DNA of 64,000 nucleotides from an uncultured Bacteroidales bacterium (GTDB lineage Bacteria; Bacteroidota; Bacteroidia; Bacteroidales; Paludibacteraceae), in assembly GCA_900317745.1 (NCBI GenBank), contig ONHW01000008.1, forward strand, positions 62,001 through 126,000, in the 5' to 3' direction. The position numbers and the translations under genes are program-made. Below are positions 34,766 through 44,433 of this stretch, one piece after another. Positions within the stretch are counted from its first letter, which is position 1, and the number at the start of each line of letters is the position of its first letter. The notes under the pieces are model-generated. The model did not search any database, was not told where the DNA came from, and was given only the letters and a program-made list of their open reading frames with translations.

Positions 34766-36817
34766 ATGATTCCTCCGCAGACCATAGAAAAGATCTTCAG
34801 TGCCGCCAAGATAGAGGAGGTGGTGCAGGATTATGTGCCGCTGAAGCGGCGCGGTGCCAACCTGATCGGGCTTTGTCCGTTCCACTCGGAGCGAACGGGT
34901 TCGTTCACCGTGTCGCCGAGCAAAGGTATATTCAAGTGCTTCGGTTGCGGCGAGAGCGGCAATGCCGTGGGGTTTGTGATGAAGATTGACAACTGCTCGT
35001 ACGCCGATGCATTGCGCACCTTGGCAAAGAAGTACCACATTGAGATTGAGGAGCGCGAACTGACACCCGAGGAGCAGCAGCACCAAGACAATCGTGAGGC
35101 AATGTTTGCCGTCAACGAGTGGGCGAACAAGTGGTTTCAGGATCAGTTGTGGAACACAGCGGAGGGACAGGCTATCGGACTGAAGTATTTCCGCGAGCGC
35201 GGATTACAGGATGCGACCATCAAGGATTTCCAACTCGGCTACTCGCCTGACAAGCACAAGGCGTTCACCGATGCAGCGCACCAGGCGGGGTATATCGACA
35301 AGTACCTGACCAACGACCCGGATACAGGTATCGGCACAGGCGTGTGCGGCAAGAATGACAAAGGTGAGGTGTATGACCGCTTTCGTGACAGGGTGATGTT
35401 TCCGATCTTCACTTCATCGGGCAAGACGGTTGCTTTTGCCGGACGCATACTGCGCAAGAAGTACGACAAGAACGGCAACGAGATCCCAACCGGCAAGTAT
35501 GTCAACTCGCCCGGCTCGACAATCTACTCCAAGACGAACGAGTTGTACGGACTGTATCAAGCCAAGCAGCAGATCGCTCGCCAGAACCTGTGTTACCTGG
35601 TTGAGGGACAGATGGATGTGCTGTCGATGCACCAGGCGGGTATATGTAACGTGGTGGCCTCCGGCGGCACGGCGCTCACCAAGGAGCAGGTGCGGCTTAT
35701 CAAGCGCTTCACCACGAACATCACCGTGCTCTACGACGGAGATGCGGCAGGCATACATGCGGCGATAAGGGGTATAGACATGTTTCTGACCGAAGGATTC
35801 TTTGTGAAAGTAGTGTTGCTGCCTGACGGCGAAGACCCGGACTCCTACGCGCGTACGCATGACGCGTCCGAGTTTATGGAATATATACGCGCGCACCAGC
35901 AGGATTTTATCCGATTCAAGGCTCAGTTCAGTTGGGAGCAGGCTAAGAACGATCCGTCGCAGCGCTCCGAGTTGACACACGACCTGGTGCGTTCGATAGC
36001 TGTTATACCTGACGAGATCACCCGCCACGAGTATATCCGCGATTGTGCCCAACTGCTGCAGACTGCACCCGAACTGCTCACGCGTGCTGTTGATCAGCAG
36101 CGTATTGAGGCGAGCAACAAAGCTACGGAGGAGTACCGTGCCCAGCGTAGGATGCAAGAACAGAACGGTATATTGTCGTCGCGTAGTTCGTCGGCACCTG
36201 CTGCCGACAGTGCTGCACCGGCTGAGCCGACGGAAACAGTTGCGTCCCGCCCGCGTATGACCAAGACCGAGCAGAACCTGCGCAACCTGACCGAACTGCT
36301 TGTGCGCTACGGTGACAAAGCTTTGTATTCCTTCCCCAATGGCACAAATATCACCGTGGGAGGCTATATACTTCAGCAAATCGAAACAGACGGAGTGAAT
36401 ATAACTTTGCCGACGGACAAACGGATCTTTGAGGAGTTCAAGGCGCACCAGAACGATGAAGGGTTCGTGGCGGAGAAGTTCTTCACGTTCCACCCCGACC
36501 AGCAGATCAACTCGCTGGCGTGCGACCTGATAGCTGACCGCTACCAGTTGTCGAGTATATTCTCGAAAGTGGCGATATCCGAAAACGTTGTTCTGGATGT
36601 TGAGCAACGCTCGGAGCATGACCTGCTGGTGGAATTGGTGCCGCAACTGTTGTGCGAACTCAGACTCAGTCTGGTGAACGACCGTATAGATGCAGTGCAG
36701 CAGCAGATGAAAGCAGACCCCGACGGCGAGCAATCCCTGCAACTGCTGGGTCAACTGAACAGCCTGAACGCCGTGAAACGCGAGATATGCAAGTATCTGG
36801 GCAACCGCATGCGGTAA
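34766..36817 (+). CDS. dnaG: DNA primase
   Basis: 683 residues. The N-terminal zinc finger uses C37, H40, C58 and C61 (CPFHSERTG...FKCFGCG). The catalytic core includes the TOPRIM domain with E280 in LVEGQMDVLSMH and metal-binding YDGDAAG. The C-terminal part is a divergent DnaB-interacting region after a Ser/Ala-rich linker near residue 475. It makes RNA primers for replication. Length is normal. Confidence 0.95.
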   Translation: MIPPQTIEKIFSAAKIEEVVQDYVPLKRRGANLIGLCPFHSERTGSFTVSPSKGIFKCFGCGESGNAVGFVMKIDNCSYADALRTLAKKYHIEIEERELTPEEQQHQDNREAMFAVNEWANKWFQDQLWNTAEGQAIGLKYFRERGLQDATIKDFQLGYSPDKHKAFTDAAHQAGYIDKYLTNDPDTGIGTGVCGKNDKGEVYDRFRDRVMFPIFTSSGKTVAFAGRILRKKYDKNGNEIPTGKYVNSPGSTIYSKTNELYGLYQAKQQIARQNLCYLVEGQMDVLSMHQAGICNVVASGGTALTKEQVRLIKRFTTNITVLYDGDAAGIHAAIRGIDMFLTEGFFVKVVLLPDGEDPDSYARTHDASEFMEYIRAHQQDFIRFKAQFSWEQAKNDPSQRSELTHDLVRSIAVIPDEITRHEYIRDCAQLLQTAPELLTRAVDQQRIEASNKATEEYRAQRRMQEQNGILSSRSSSAPAADSAAPAEPTETVASRPRMTKTEQNLRNLTELLVRYGDKALYSFPNGTNITVGGYILQQIETDGVNITLPTDKRIFEEFKAHQNDEGFVAEKFFTFHPDQQINSLACDLIADRYQLSSIFSKVAISENVVLDVEQRSEHDLLVELVPQLLCELRLSLVNDRIDAVQQQMKADPDGEQSLQLLGQLNSLNAVKREICKYLGNRMR

Positions 36818-36883
36818 AATTACGCTTTGTCGGTTGAAAATCGGTAAAATATGCCGTATTTTTTACTTTTTTCAGTAAAATAC

Positions 36884-36914
36884 TTGCAAATTCGAAAAAT
36901 TTTTAGTAACTTTG
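36884..36914 (+). promoter_or_regulatory. -33/-7 promoter of hypB
   Basis: TTGCAAA (36884-36890), 16 bp, TAACTTTG (36907-36914). It excludes an ATG at 36925 as too close to the transcription start. Confidence 0.8.
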
Positions 36915-36981
36915 TATCGCGTTCGTGCCATGCATGTGCATCAGCACTGCGTATAAATACCATAAAACACAAGTCATCATA

Positions 36982-37653
36982 ATGGATGAAGTAAGAATTA
37001 TTGAGATTAAGAAGAGTGTCTTCGAAGATAATGACCGAGCCGCAGATGCGATGCGCGGCGAGTTGAAAAAGAAAGGTGTATTTCTGCTCAACCTTATGTC
37101 CTCTCCGGGCAGCGGTAAGACCACCACTCTCATTCAGACCATCAATCGTCTGAAACACAAAATCCGAATAGCCGTAATGGAGGCCGACATCGATAGCGAT
37201 GTCGATGCCGTCAAGATCAAGGACGCCACGGGTGTGGAGTCCATTCAGTTGCATACGGGCGGTATGTGCCACTTGGATGCAGAGATGACCGGGCAGGGGC
37301 TGGCAGCGATAGGCGACCAACCGGATCTGGTCATCTTGGAGAATGTCGGTAACTTGGTATGCCCGGCAGAGTTTGACACGGGCGCTGTAAAGAATGCAAT
37401 GATTCTGTCCGTGCCTGAAGGCCACGACAAACCGCTGAAGTATCCGCTGATGTTCTCGATCTGCGATGTGGTGGTAATCAATAAGATAGACGTTCTCCCG
37501 TACTTTGATTTCGATCTCGACAAGTGCCGGCAGTACATTCACATGCGCAATCCGAAAGCCACCATCATCCCCATCTGTGCGAAGACGGGTGAGGGAGTGG
37601 ACGCATTTGCCGATTGGCTGCTCAGCGAGGTTAATCAATGGAAAGAAGCATAA
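36982..37653 (+). CDS. hypB: Hydrogenase/urease-type nickel incorporation GTPase HypB
   Basis: 223 residues from ATG 36982. P-loop SSPGSGKTT (about 41-48) and the NLVCPAEFDTG and VINKIDVLPYF motifs identify the SIMIBI GTPase HypB, which delivers nickel to [NiFe]-hydrogenase with HypA. There is no N-terminal His-rich stretch. The next genes are a large Fe-S flavoprotein and hypA; no hydrogenase subunits are in the window. Confidence 0.93.
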   Translation: MDEVRIIEIKKSVFEDNDRAADAMRGELKKKGVFLLNLMSSPGSGKTTTLIQTINRLKHKIRIAVMEADIDSDVDAVKIKDATGVESIQLHTGGMCHLDAEMTGQGLAAIGDQPDLVILENVGNLVCPAEFDTGAVKNAMILSVPEGHDKPLKYPLMFSICDVVVINKIDVLPYFDFDLDKCRQYIHMRNPKATIIPICAKTGEGVDAFADWLLSEVNQWKEA

Positions 37654-37725
37654 TCGTCATTACGCCATCATCACGTCATGTCGTCATCACGAAATAATAA
37701 CAAACAATAATCTATAAATAGTCTT
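37654..37725. repeat. CGTCATCACG micro-repeat spacer
   Basis: TCGTCATTACGCCATCATCACGTCATGTCG and further CATCACG units lie between hypB and the flavoprotein gene. Similar GTGATNNCG units occur at 41422-41455 and 50350-50432. Confidence 0.7.
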
Positions 37726-40581
37726 ATGCCGCAAATGTCAGATAAGTTTGTTCCCAAGCACAAGGGGGACAAAAATCCGAATCCGAAACTGCTGAAATTC
37801 GTTCGTCATGTCACGGATCGTATCCCCGGAAAGATCAAGATGACCACCGATGCCCCTGAGTATTGGGGCTTGGCATGCATCTTTGAGGACGAGATGGATG
37901 CCGTGACGCGTGAGGCATCGTTGGATCTGTTGCTGGATATGCTGCCCGGCAACTTCTTCAAGGTGCGCAAGCACCATACCTACGCGCAACTGCACGCCAT
38001 GAACGCCAAGAAGCACTACACGCCCGACGACAAGTCGTTCGATGACCTGCTCGACAAACTCGCGTACTTCGGCATGCTTGAATATGATTATGGTGACCAT
38101 TATACCAATGGGCAGGGGCCGGATAAAGGTACAACGTTCAACCGCGAAGACCGTGTCTACTGGGTGCCGATGTTCGTGCCCGGTAGTGCAGAATATACGA
38201 ACATGAACACCGACCTGATGGATCGTCATCCGGAATTGGCGATGTTCTTTGAGCGCATGACATTCTTGCCGTTGGAGAAGATAACCCCCATGGTGCCGAT
38301 GGGCGGTAGCGGTATAGGTATGCACGTCATACCCGTCGAGAAAGCTATCTCCATGGAAAACCAATCGGTCGATATTGAGCATATTAGTTACTGGCTCAAG
38401 AAATATGAAGGACACATAGGCGTGGGCATCTGCTCGTGCCGTTACGGACGTAAGAAACTCGACGAGGGCTGTGCCGACGACTACCGCGACTGGTGTATCG
38501 GTGTAGGCGATATGGCGGATTATCTGCGTGAGACGGGGCGTGGTCATGACATTACCTACGATGAGGCGATGGCTATCCTCAAGAAAGCCGAGGACCATGG
38601 CTTCGTTCATCAGGTAACGAACATCGACGGCGAGGGTAAGATATTCGCCATTTGCAACTGCAACGTTAAGATATGTAATGCCTTGCGTACCTCGCAACTG
38701 TTCAACACTCCGAACATGAGCCGTAGCGCATACGTGGCAAAGGTGGAGCCGAAGAACTGTGTGGCTTGCGGCCGATGCGTGGAGTATTGCCCTGCCGGTG
38801 CAGTTAAACTCGGGCAGAAACTCTGCACCAAGCATGGGCAGCAGACCTATCCGAAGCAAGAGCTGCCTGATGCAACGAAGTGGGGTGAAGGCAAGTGGAC
38901 AGAAGATTACCGCGATAAGAACCGCATTAACTGCTATCCTACAGGTACTGCACCTTGTAAGACCGCCTGCCCGGCACATATAGCCGTGCAAGGCTACCTA
39001 AAGAAAGCCGCCGAAGGCAAATATACCGAGGCGCTGGAACTCATCAAGCGTGAGAACCCGCTACCTGCTGTGTGCGGGCGTATATGCAATCGCAGGTGCG
39101 AGGACGCGTGCACGCGCGGTACAATAGATAGAGCTATTGCCATTGATGCAGTCAAGAAGTTTATTGCCGAACAAGACTTGCATGCCGAGACGCGATTCGT
39201 GCCCGAAGTGAATATCTGCTCCAATGTGCAGGATCGCTGGGAGGAGAAGGTTGCCATCATCGGTGCCGGTCCGGCAGGATTAAGCTGTGCATATTACCTC
39301 GCCACGATGGGATACAAACCTACCGTGTTTGAGCGTAACGAAGAGCCAGGAGGAATGTTGCGCTATGGTATTCCGTCCTACAAGTTGGATAAGGATGTCA
39401 TCAAAGCCGAGATAGATATCATGCGCGAGATAGGCGTGGATATCAAGTGCGGTGTTGAGGTCGGCAAAGATGTGACGATTGCGCAACTGCGCGAGCAGGG
39501 GTACAAGGGCTTCTATGTAGCCATCGGTTGCCAAGGTGGTCGCTTGCCGGGTATCCCGGGTGACACGTTGGAGGGTACAACCACGGCGATTGACTTCCTG
39601 CACAACGCCAATTGCGGTCAATTAGTCGAAACTCAAAAGGCTGCTTTGCTCAAAGATAAAAGAGTAGTAGTCGTAGGCGGTGGCAACGTGGCTATCGATG
39701 CAGCACGCGTAGCCAAACGAAGCGGGGCAGCCGGGGTGACAATGCTCTCGCTGGAAACGGAAGATATAATGCCCGCATCGCTTGAGGAGCGCATTGAGGC
39801 GCGCGAAGACGGCGTGGTTATCAACCCCGGGTGGGGACCAATGGAAGTGAATGGTGAAGGTGGAAAGGTGAAAGGAATCACTTTCAAGAAGTGCCTGTCG
39901 GTGTTCGACAAGGATCATAAGTTCACGCCTACGTTCGATGAGAACGAGACAATCACGCTCGATGCCGATTTGGTGATCTTTGCCATTGGGCAAACCGTTG
40001 TACTGAAGGATCTGCTCAAGGATACAAAGGTAGAGTTCTTCCGCGGCGTATATCCTGTAGCCGACAAACTGACCTATCAGACTGCCGAGCCGGATATCTT
40101 TGTGGGCGGTGATGTGTTTACCGGTCCTAAGTTTGCCATCGATGCCATCGCTGCGGGTAAGGAGGCGGCTGAGAGTCTGCATCGCTACGTGCAGCACGGC
40201 CATATGACGATCGGTCGTAACCGCCGAGACTTTATCGAACTCAACAAACAGGATATTTTGGTTGAGCAGTACGACAACGGCAGTCGTCAAGAGCCGGGTG
40301 TCGTTCCGACAAAGACGAAGTTTGAGGAGTACCACGGTACGCTCACCGAGGAGCAGGTTAAGAAGGAAACAGCCCGTTGCCTCAGTTGCGGCGCATCGGT
40401 AGTGGATGAGAATAGGTGTATCGGCTGCGGTATATGTACCACCAAATGCGCTTTCGATGCTATCCATCTGCATCGTGAACACCCCGAAGCCAGTGTGATG
40501 CGCACATCGGAGAATAAGTTCGACGGCATCCTGCCATACATGATCAAACGTGCCGGAAAGATTATGTTTAAGAAAGGTTAA
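37726..40581 (+). CDS. Large Fe-S flavoprotein: GltD/NfnL-like oxidoreductase with extra N-terminal domain
   Basis: 951 residues. Residues 1-340 form a Cys-containing domain I cannot name, with CSC near 236-238 and CNC...C at about 310-317. A ferredoxin motif follows (C345, C348, C351, C355), then a GltD/NfnL-like module: Fe-S region (CKTACPAHIAVQ, CGRICNRRCEDAC), FAD site VAIIGAGPAGLSCAY near 509, and NAD(P) site VVVVGGGNVAIDAARVAKR. The C-terminus carries another ferredoxin (RCIGCGICTTKC). It probably moves electrons between NAD(P)H and ferredoxin. It sits between hypB and hypA, suggesting a link to hydrogen metabolism. Confidence 0.85.
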   Translation: MPQMSDKFVPKHKGDKNPNPKLLKFVRHVTDRIPGKIKMTTDAPEYWGLACIFEDEMDAVTREASLDLLLDMLPGNFFKVRKHHTYAQLHAMNAKKHYTPDDKSFDDLLDKLAYFGMLEYDYGDHYTNGQGPDKGTTFNREDRVYWVPMFVPGSAEYTNMNTDLMDRHPELAMFFERMTFLPLEKITPMVPMGGSGIGMHVIPVEKAISMENQSVDIEHISYWLKKYEGHIGVGICSCRYGRKKLDEGCADDYRDWCIGVGDMADYLRETGRGHDITYDEAMAILKKAEDHGFVHQVTNIDGEGKIFAICNCNVKICNALRTSQLFNTPNMSRSAYVAKVEPKNCVACGRCVEYCPAGAVKLGQKLCTKHGQQTYPKQELPDATKWGEGKWTEDYRDKNRINCYPTGTAPCKTACPAHIAVQGYLKKAAEGKYTEALELIKRENPLPAVCGRICNRRCEDACTRGTIDRAIAIDAVKKFIAEQDLHAETRFVPEVNICSNVQDRWEEKVAIIGAGPAGLSCAYYLATMGYKPTVFERNEEPGGMLRYGIPSYKLDKDVIKAEIDIMREIGVDIKCGVEVGKDVTIAQLREQGYKGFYVAIGCQGGRLPGIPGDTLEGTTTAIDFLHNANCGQLVETQKAALLKDKRVVVVGGGNVAIDAARVAKRSGAAGVTMLSLETEDIMPASLEERIEAREDGVVINPGWGPMEVNGEGGKVKGITFKKCLSVFDKDHKFTPTFDENETITLDADLVIFAIGQTVVLKDLLKDTKVEFFRGVYPVADKLTYQTAEPDIFVGGDVFTGPKFAIDAIAAGKEAAESLHRYVQHGHMTIGRNRRDFIELNKQDILVEQYDNGSRQEPGVVPTKTKFEEYHGTLTEEQVKKETARCLSCGASVVDENRCIGCGICTTKCAFDAIHLHREHPEASVMRTSENKFDGILPYMIKRAGKIMFKKG

Positions 40582-40618
40582 TTTTTTAATTCATAATTTT
40601 TAATTTTTAATTTCTCTC

Positions 40619-40975
40619 GTGCACGAACTGGGAATAGTTTTCTATATCATCCGTGATGTCAAGGCGGCAGCGGAGCAGAACAGCGTCAAGAAGGTGGCTC
40701 AGGTGGTGATGAACATCGGCGAGGTGAGCACCATCATCCCCGACTACCTGACGGACTGCTGGCGATGGGCTGCTGACAAGGAGGATATCCTACGCGGCTG
40801 CGAACTGAAGATTGAACCCATCCCGGCCATTACGCATTGCGATGGCTGCGGCAAGGACTATCCTACCGTGGCGCATGGCAAGATATGCCCGCATTGCGGC
40901 AGCCCGAACACGTGGCTCAAGCAGGGCAACGAGGTGGAGATAAAAGAGATCGTTGTGCCACAAGAGAACCCGTAA
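40619..40975 (+). CDS. hypA: Hydrogenase maturation nickel metallochaperone HypA
   Basis: 118 residues from a GTG start, giving the required N-terminal Met-His-Glu (H2 binds nickel). Two CxxC pairs (CDGC and CPHC) form the zinc site. HypA passes nickel to HypB. The start directly follows a TAATTTTTAATTTT micro-repeat spacer (40580-40615), which leaves no Shine-Dalgarno. Confidence 0.92.
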   Translation: MHELGIVFYIIRDVKAAAEQNSVKKVAQVVMNIGEVSTIIPDYLTDCWRWAADKEDILRGCELKIEPIPAITHCDGCGKDYPTVAHGKICPHCGSPNTWLKQGNEVEIKEIVVPQENP

Positions 40976-41058
40976 TTATTAATTTTGAATTCATAATTTT
41001 GAATTCTTAATTTTGAATTGTAATTTTTAATTTATAATTTTTAATTTTTAATTCACTA
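40976..41058. repeat. AATTTTGAATTC / TAATTTTTAA micro-repeat spacer
   Basis: About nine AT-rich units (TTAATTTTGAATTCATAA, ATTTTTAATTTA) fill the 83 bp between hypA and the next gene. The same family occurs at 40580-40615, 14368-14390 and 16150-16180. Confidence 0.85.
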
Positions 41059-41412
41059 ATGGCTTGTTTTATTGTACCATTGACTCAAGCGATAGCCACA
41101 ACGGCATATCGCAAATCGGTAGAGAAAAAGCAATCGTTGACTAACAGCGATAGCTGCCTTTCACCTTTCACCTCTCATCTCTCATCGTTGGAGAAGATGC
41201 TGTGGGGCGGATCGCTGATGCTGGTTGTGGACCATATCATCAACGGAGAAGTGACATGGATGTACCCGTTCTTCACGGCGTTGGAGACGGAGGGTGGCTG
41301 GCAAACGATGCTCAGCGAAATGTTGACCGTAGGCGTGCCGATGAGTGTGATTGTGACTGCAGTATGGGCGGTATATTGCTATGCAGTGGAAAAAAAAGCC
41401 GTCAAGGCATAA
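41059..41412 (+). CDS. Small inner-membrane protein in the hyp cluster
   Basis: 117 residues with two hydrophobic segments in the second half (about 49-60 and 88-108) and a hydrophobic N-terminus. No family recognised. Residues about 26-43 (LTNSDSCLSPFTSHLSS) are encoded by a TTTCACCTCTCATC micro-repeat (41138-41188), so the original protein was probably about 100 residues. It precedes the DUF5692 gene by 75 bp. Confidence 0.7.
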   Translation: MACFIVPLTQAIATTAYRKSVEKKQSLTNSDSCLSPFTSHLSSLEKMLWGGSLMLVVDHIINGEVTWMYPFFTALETEGGWQTMLSEMLTVGVPMSVIVTAVWAVYCYAVEKKAVKA

Positions 41413-41487
41413 ACAAAAATCGTGATCCCGTGATCTCATGATCTCGTGACTCCGATCCATAAAAATCAATATTTAAAATCACAAATT

Positions 41488-42591
41488 ATGTTTTTTCAAG
41501 TTTATGGGCCTGAGGCCCTTGCTCAATGGGGAATGCTGTTGGTAGTCCTCGTTGGCTTAATCTTGTTCAATGAGTTTGCCCGTCGTACGAAGTTGGGCGG
41601 TGCAATCACATTCTTTGCTATACCGTTGGCTCTGACGGTATACTTCGTAGCCATTGCCATTGGAGCCCGTATGGGTGCAGAATGGGCGGTTAACAACCAA
41701 ACGCACGTGTATATGAACGGCTGGTTCCATTACGCCAAACTCTATGCTGCGCTCACCGGCTGTATCGGCTTTATGATGATCAAGTACGAGTGGGGTATAG
41801 GTGCCAAGCATTGGTTCAAACCTTTCCCGTTCATCATTGTGGCTATCAATATTCTGATTGCCGTTGCTTCTGACTTTGAGTCAGCCATCATGGGTTGGAA
41901 CAAGTGGTGGCTGTCAAGTGAAGGTGTGTGGTTGTATGGCGGCTGGCACAACGTGTTCAACGGTGTAGCCGGTTTGTTCAACATCTTCTGTATGACTGCT
42001 TGGTGGAACGTGTTCCCGTCGAAGGACCGCAAGGATATGATCTGGGCGGATATGACCTGGGTGTATATCCTCGTATATGACATCTGGAACTTTGCATACA
42101 CCTACAACTGTCTGCCTACACACAGCTGGTACTGCGGTATCGCTCTGCTGTTGGCTCCGACCGTAGCAGCCTTGTTGTGGAACCGTGGTGGCTGGATTCA
42201 GAACCGCGCCAATACTTTGGCAATCTGGTGTATGTTCGCGCAGGTGTTCCCGTTGTTCCAAGAGACGTTCTTCAACGGTAAGCAGTTCTACTCATGGGCT
42301 GTGTTGCCTACGCAGTACGTTAATGGTATCGAAACGATCAACGCTATCTACGCTGCATCAGGTCTGGGTGACGAGGTTGTTGCTCACACCACAGTCGTTG
42401 CCGAGGGTGCTACTGCTGCCAACCCGACAGCTATGTTGGTAATCAGTGCTCTGGCTCTGGTTACGAACATCGTAGCCTTCACCTATATCATGGTTCAAGC
42501 CAAGAAACGCAGTATCAACCCGTACAAGGAAGACGTATTCGTCGACCAGAAGTACTACAAGGATGCTATCGCACGCGCTGAGATCAACTAA
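41488..42591 (+). CDS. DUF5692-family polytopic membrane protein
   Basis: 367 residues from ATG 41488. About ten membrane segments, many Trp and Tyr near the interfaces (WNKWWLSSEGVWLYGGWHN). I place it in DUF5692 from memory of Bacteroides homologues; no function is established. It ends the hypB-flavoprotein-hypA run, and a strong bidirectional terminator follows. Conserved histidines (GGWHN, PTHSWYCG) could bind metal or cofactor, but that is speculation. Confidence 0.75.
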   Translation: MFFQVYGPEALAQWGMLLVVLVGLILFNEFARRTKLGGAITFFAIPLALTVYFVAIAIGARMGAEWAVNNQTHVYMNGWFHYAKLYAALTGCIGFMMIKYEWGIGAKHWFKPFPFIIVAINILIAVASDFESAIMGWNKWWLSSEGVWLYGGWHNVFNGVAGLFNIFCMTAWWNVFPSKDRKDMIWADMTWVYILVYDIWNFAYTYNCLPTHSWYCGIALLLAPTVAALLWNRGGWIQNRANTLAIWCMFAQVFPLFQETFFNGKQFYSWAVLPTQYVNGIETINAIYAASGLGDEVVAHTTVVAEGATAANPTAMLVISALALVTNIVAFTYIMVQAKKRSINPYKEDVFVDQKYYKDAIARAEIN

Positions 42592-42615
42592 TCAGCTCAT
42601 ACCCTCCTATCACAG

Positions 42616-42643
42616 AAAAGCGTCCCGAGCGGGACGCTTTTCT
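42616..42643. terminator. Bidirectional terminator after the DUF5692 gene
   Basis: AAAAGCGTCCC (42616-42626) and GGGACGCTTTT (42631-42641) form an 11-bp stem with a GAGC loop. A second hairpin, GTCAATCGCC/GGCGATTGAC (42670-42693), directly follows the rubrerythrin stop on the other strand. Confidence 0.9.
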
Positions 42644-42695
42644 TATTCACCGGTTGGTCGTTACTGCGTGTCAATCGCCGTTAGGCGATTGACTA

Positions 42696-43247
42696 CTATT
42701 TCTTAAAGTAACGGTTGTACAGGCCTTGGAAGCCGGCTCCGTGGCGTGCTTCATCGCGAGCCATCTCGTGAACGGTGTCGTGGATGGGATCGAGGTTCAG
42801 TTCCTTGGCACGTTTGGCGATAGCGAGTTTGTCTTCGCAAGCGCCAGCCTCGGCGAGCATACGTTTCTCGAGGTTGGTCTTGGTGTCCCAAACAACCTCA
42901 CCGAGCAGTTCGGCGAACTTCGAAGCGTGCTCAGCCTCCTCGTAAGCATACTGGCGGAACGCAGCAGCGATCTCGGGATAGCCCTCGCGGTCAGCCTGAC
43001 GCGCCATTGCCAGATACTGTCCCACCTCGGTGCACTCGCCCATGAAGTGCGCGCGCAGACCGTCGCGGATGATAGGATCCTGCTCGTTCTTGGCAACGCC
43101 CAGCACGTGCTCGCATGCCCAGGTCAGGGCCTTGCTCTCGTCGGCAACTTTCCACTCAACGATTTGTTTACACTGCGGGCAACGCTCGGGTGCCTCGGTG
43201 CCCTCGTGAACATATCCACAGATAGGGCAGATAAATTTCTTGTTCAT
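42696..43247 (-). CDS. Reverse rubrerythrin (rubredoxin domain N-terminal)
   Basis: 183 residues. An N-terminal rubredoxin-like zinc/iron site (C7, C10, C23, C26) is followed by a ferritin-like four-helix di-iron domain with EC...[11 protein letters not shown] and DEARHG ligands. This domain order is the reverse of classical rubrerythrin. It reduces hydrogen peroxide, and in some species oxygen, protecting strict anaerobes. It is cytoplasmic and lies alone between terminators and panB. Confidence 0.92.
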   Translation of the reverse strand: MNKKFICPICGYVHEGTEAPERCPQCKQIVEWKVADESKALTWACEHVLGVAKNEQDPIIRDGLRAHFMGECTEVGQYLAMARQADREGYPEIAAAFRQYAYEEAEHASKFAELLGEVVWDTKTNLEKRMLAEAGACEDKLAIAKRAKELNLDPIHDTVHEMARDEARHGAGFQGLYNRYFKK

Positions 43248-43296
43248 TGGTTTGATATTTTAGGGTTAATTAATATTATTCTATTGTCAATTATTT

Positions 43297-44112
43297 TCAA
43301 TAGCTCTCTTCAGCGGACGGGAAGGACGAATCTTTGACGGCCGTTATGTAGTCGCCTACGGCTGATTGGATATTTTCGGCGAGGTGTGCGAACTGACGCA
43401 GGAATTTCGGCTTGAATCCTTGGTTGAGTCCGAGCATATCGTGCAGGACGAGCACTTGTCCGTCAGTACCTGCACCAGCACCTATGCCAATAGTCGGGCA
43501 GCTGACGGCAGCTGTGACGCGCGCAGCGAGTGCGGCAGGTATCTTCTCGAGCACGATACAGAAGCAGCCGGCTTCATCCAGCAGCCGTGCGTCAGAGAGC
43601 AGTTTGTCAGCCTCTGTCTCCTCCTTGGCACGCAGACCATATCCGCCGAACTGGTTGACGCTTTGCGGCGTTAGTCCCAGGTGGCCGCAGACCGGCACAC
43701 CGGCTTTTACCATGCGGCGTATGGCGTCGGCTATCTCCTGTCCGCCCTCGAGTTTCACTGCATCGGCACCGCTCTCCTTGAGCATGCGGATAGCGTTGGC
43801 TACTGCCATATCGTCGTTCACCTGGTAGGAGCCGAACGGCATATCTGCGACCACCAGTGCGTGTTGCGCAGCGCGCACGACGCCTTTGGTGAGGAAAATC
43901 ATCTCGTCAAGCGTGATAGGCAGTGTATATTGGTTGCCGCACACAATGTTGGATGCACTGTCGCCAACAAGGAGCATATCCACTCCGGCTTCGTCCACCA
44001 GCCGGGCGAGGGTATAATCGTAGGAGGTGAGCATTGTGATTTTCTCACCTTGTTGTTTCATCTGGCGAATCTTTGTTGTCGTCAGACGGGTATTTTGCGT
44101 ATGAACAGACAT
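43297..44112 (-). CDS. panB: 3-methyl-2-oxobutanoate hydroxymethyltransferase
   Basis: 271 residues. MLTSYDYTLARLVDEAGVD, VGDSASNIVCG, DMPFGSYQV and GHLGLTPQS are family motifs. It makes ketopantoate in pantothenate synthesis with methylene-tetrahydrofolate. It has its own promoter at 44174-44204; no other pan genes are close. Confidence 0.95.
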   Translation of the reverse strand: MSVHTQNTRLTTTKIRQMKQQGEKITMLTSYDYTLARLVDEAGVDMLLVGDSASNIVCGNQYTLPITLDEMIFLTKGVVRAAQHALVVADMPFGSYQVNDDMAVANAIRMLKESGADAVKLEGGQEIADAIRRMVKAGVPVCGHLGLTPQSVNQFGGYGLRAKEETEADKLLSDARLLDEAGCFCIVLEKIPAALAARVTAAVSCPTIGIGAGAGTDGQVLVLHDMLGLNQGFKPKFLRQFAHLAENIQSAVGDYITAVKDSSFPSAEESY

Positions 44113-44173
44113 TTTTGTTGTTTTTTTAGGTTGCAGTGCGGCAGCGGTGAGTACCGTTAGCCGAATGCGTGTG

Positions 44174-44204
44174 CAAAGTTACGACTTTTTTTTGACATTT
44201 GCAA
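44174..44204 (-). promoter_or_regulatory. -33/-7 promoter of panB
   Basis: Minus strand TTGCAAA (44204-44198), 16 bp, TAACTTTG (44181-44174). The 321-bp divergent region to the AraC gene otherwise holds AT-rich sequence with no gene. Confidence 0.85.
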
Positions 44205-44379
44205 ATAAAAAGTGTTTTTGATAGAAGATTGTGTGAAATTTGTCGGCACAACATTCAAAAGAGTGTATGTTTTGTGCGTTTGTGTCAGTTTTTGTGTACG
44301 AATTGTTCCTTAAGCCTGCCAAAATTGTAAACTGCAGGCGACTTTTGGGTAAGTATAGAACAAAAAGTGCAAAAATATC

Positions 44380-44410
44380 TTGCAAATATCAAATATTTTT
44401 TGTAACTTTG
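44380..44410 (+). promoter_or_regulatory. -33/-7 promoter of the AraC-family gene
   Basis: TTGCAAA (44380-44386), 16 bp, TAACTTTG (44403-44410). Confidence 0.85.
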
Positions 44411-44433
44411 CATTGAAGTTTTCATTAGAAGTG

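Noticed and set aside
39622-40482. Long minus-strand frame opposite the Fe-S flavoprotein
   Set aside because: It overlaps conserved FAD and ferredoxin motifs on the plus strand and has no recognisable domain.
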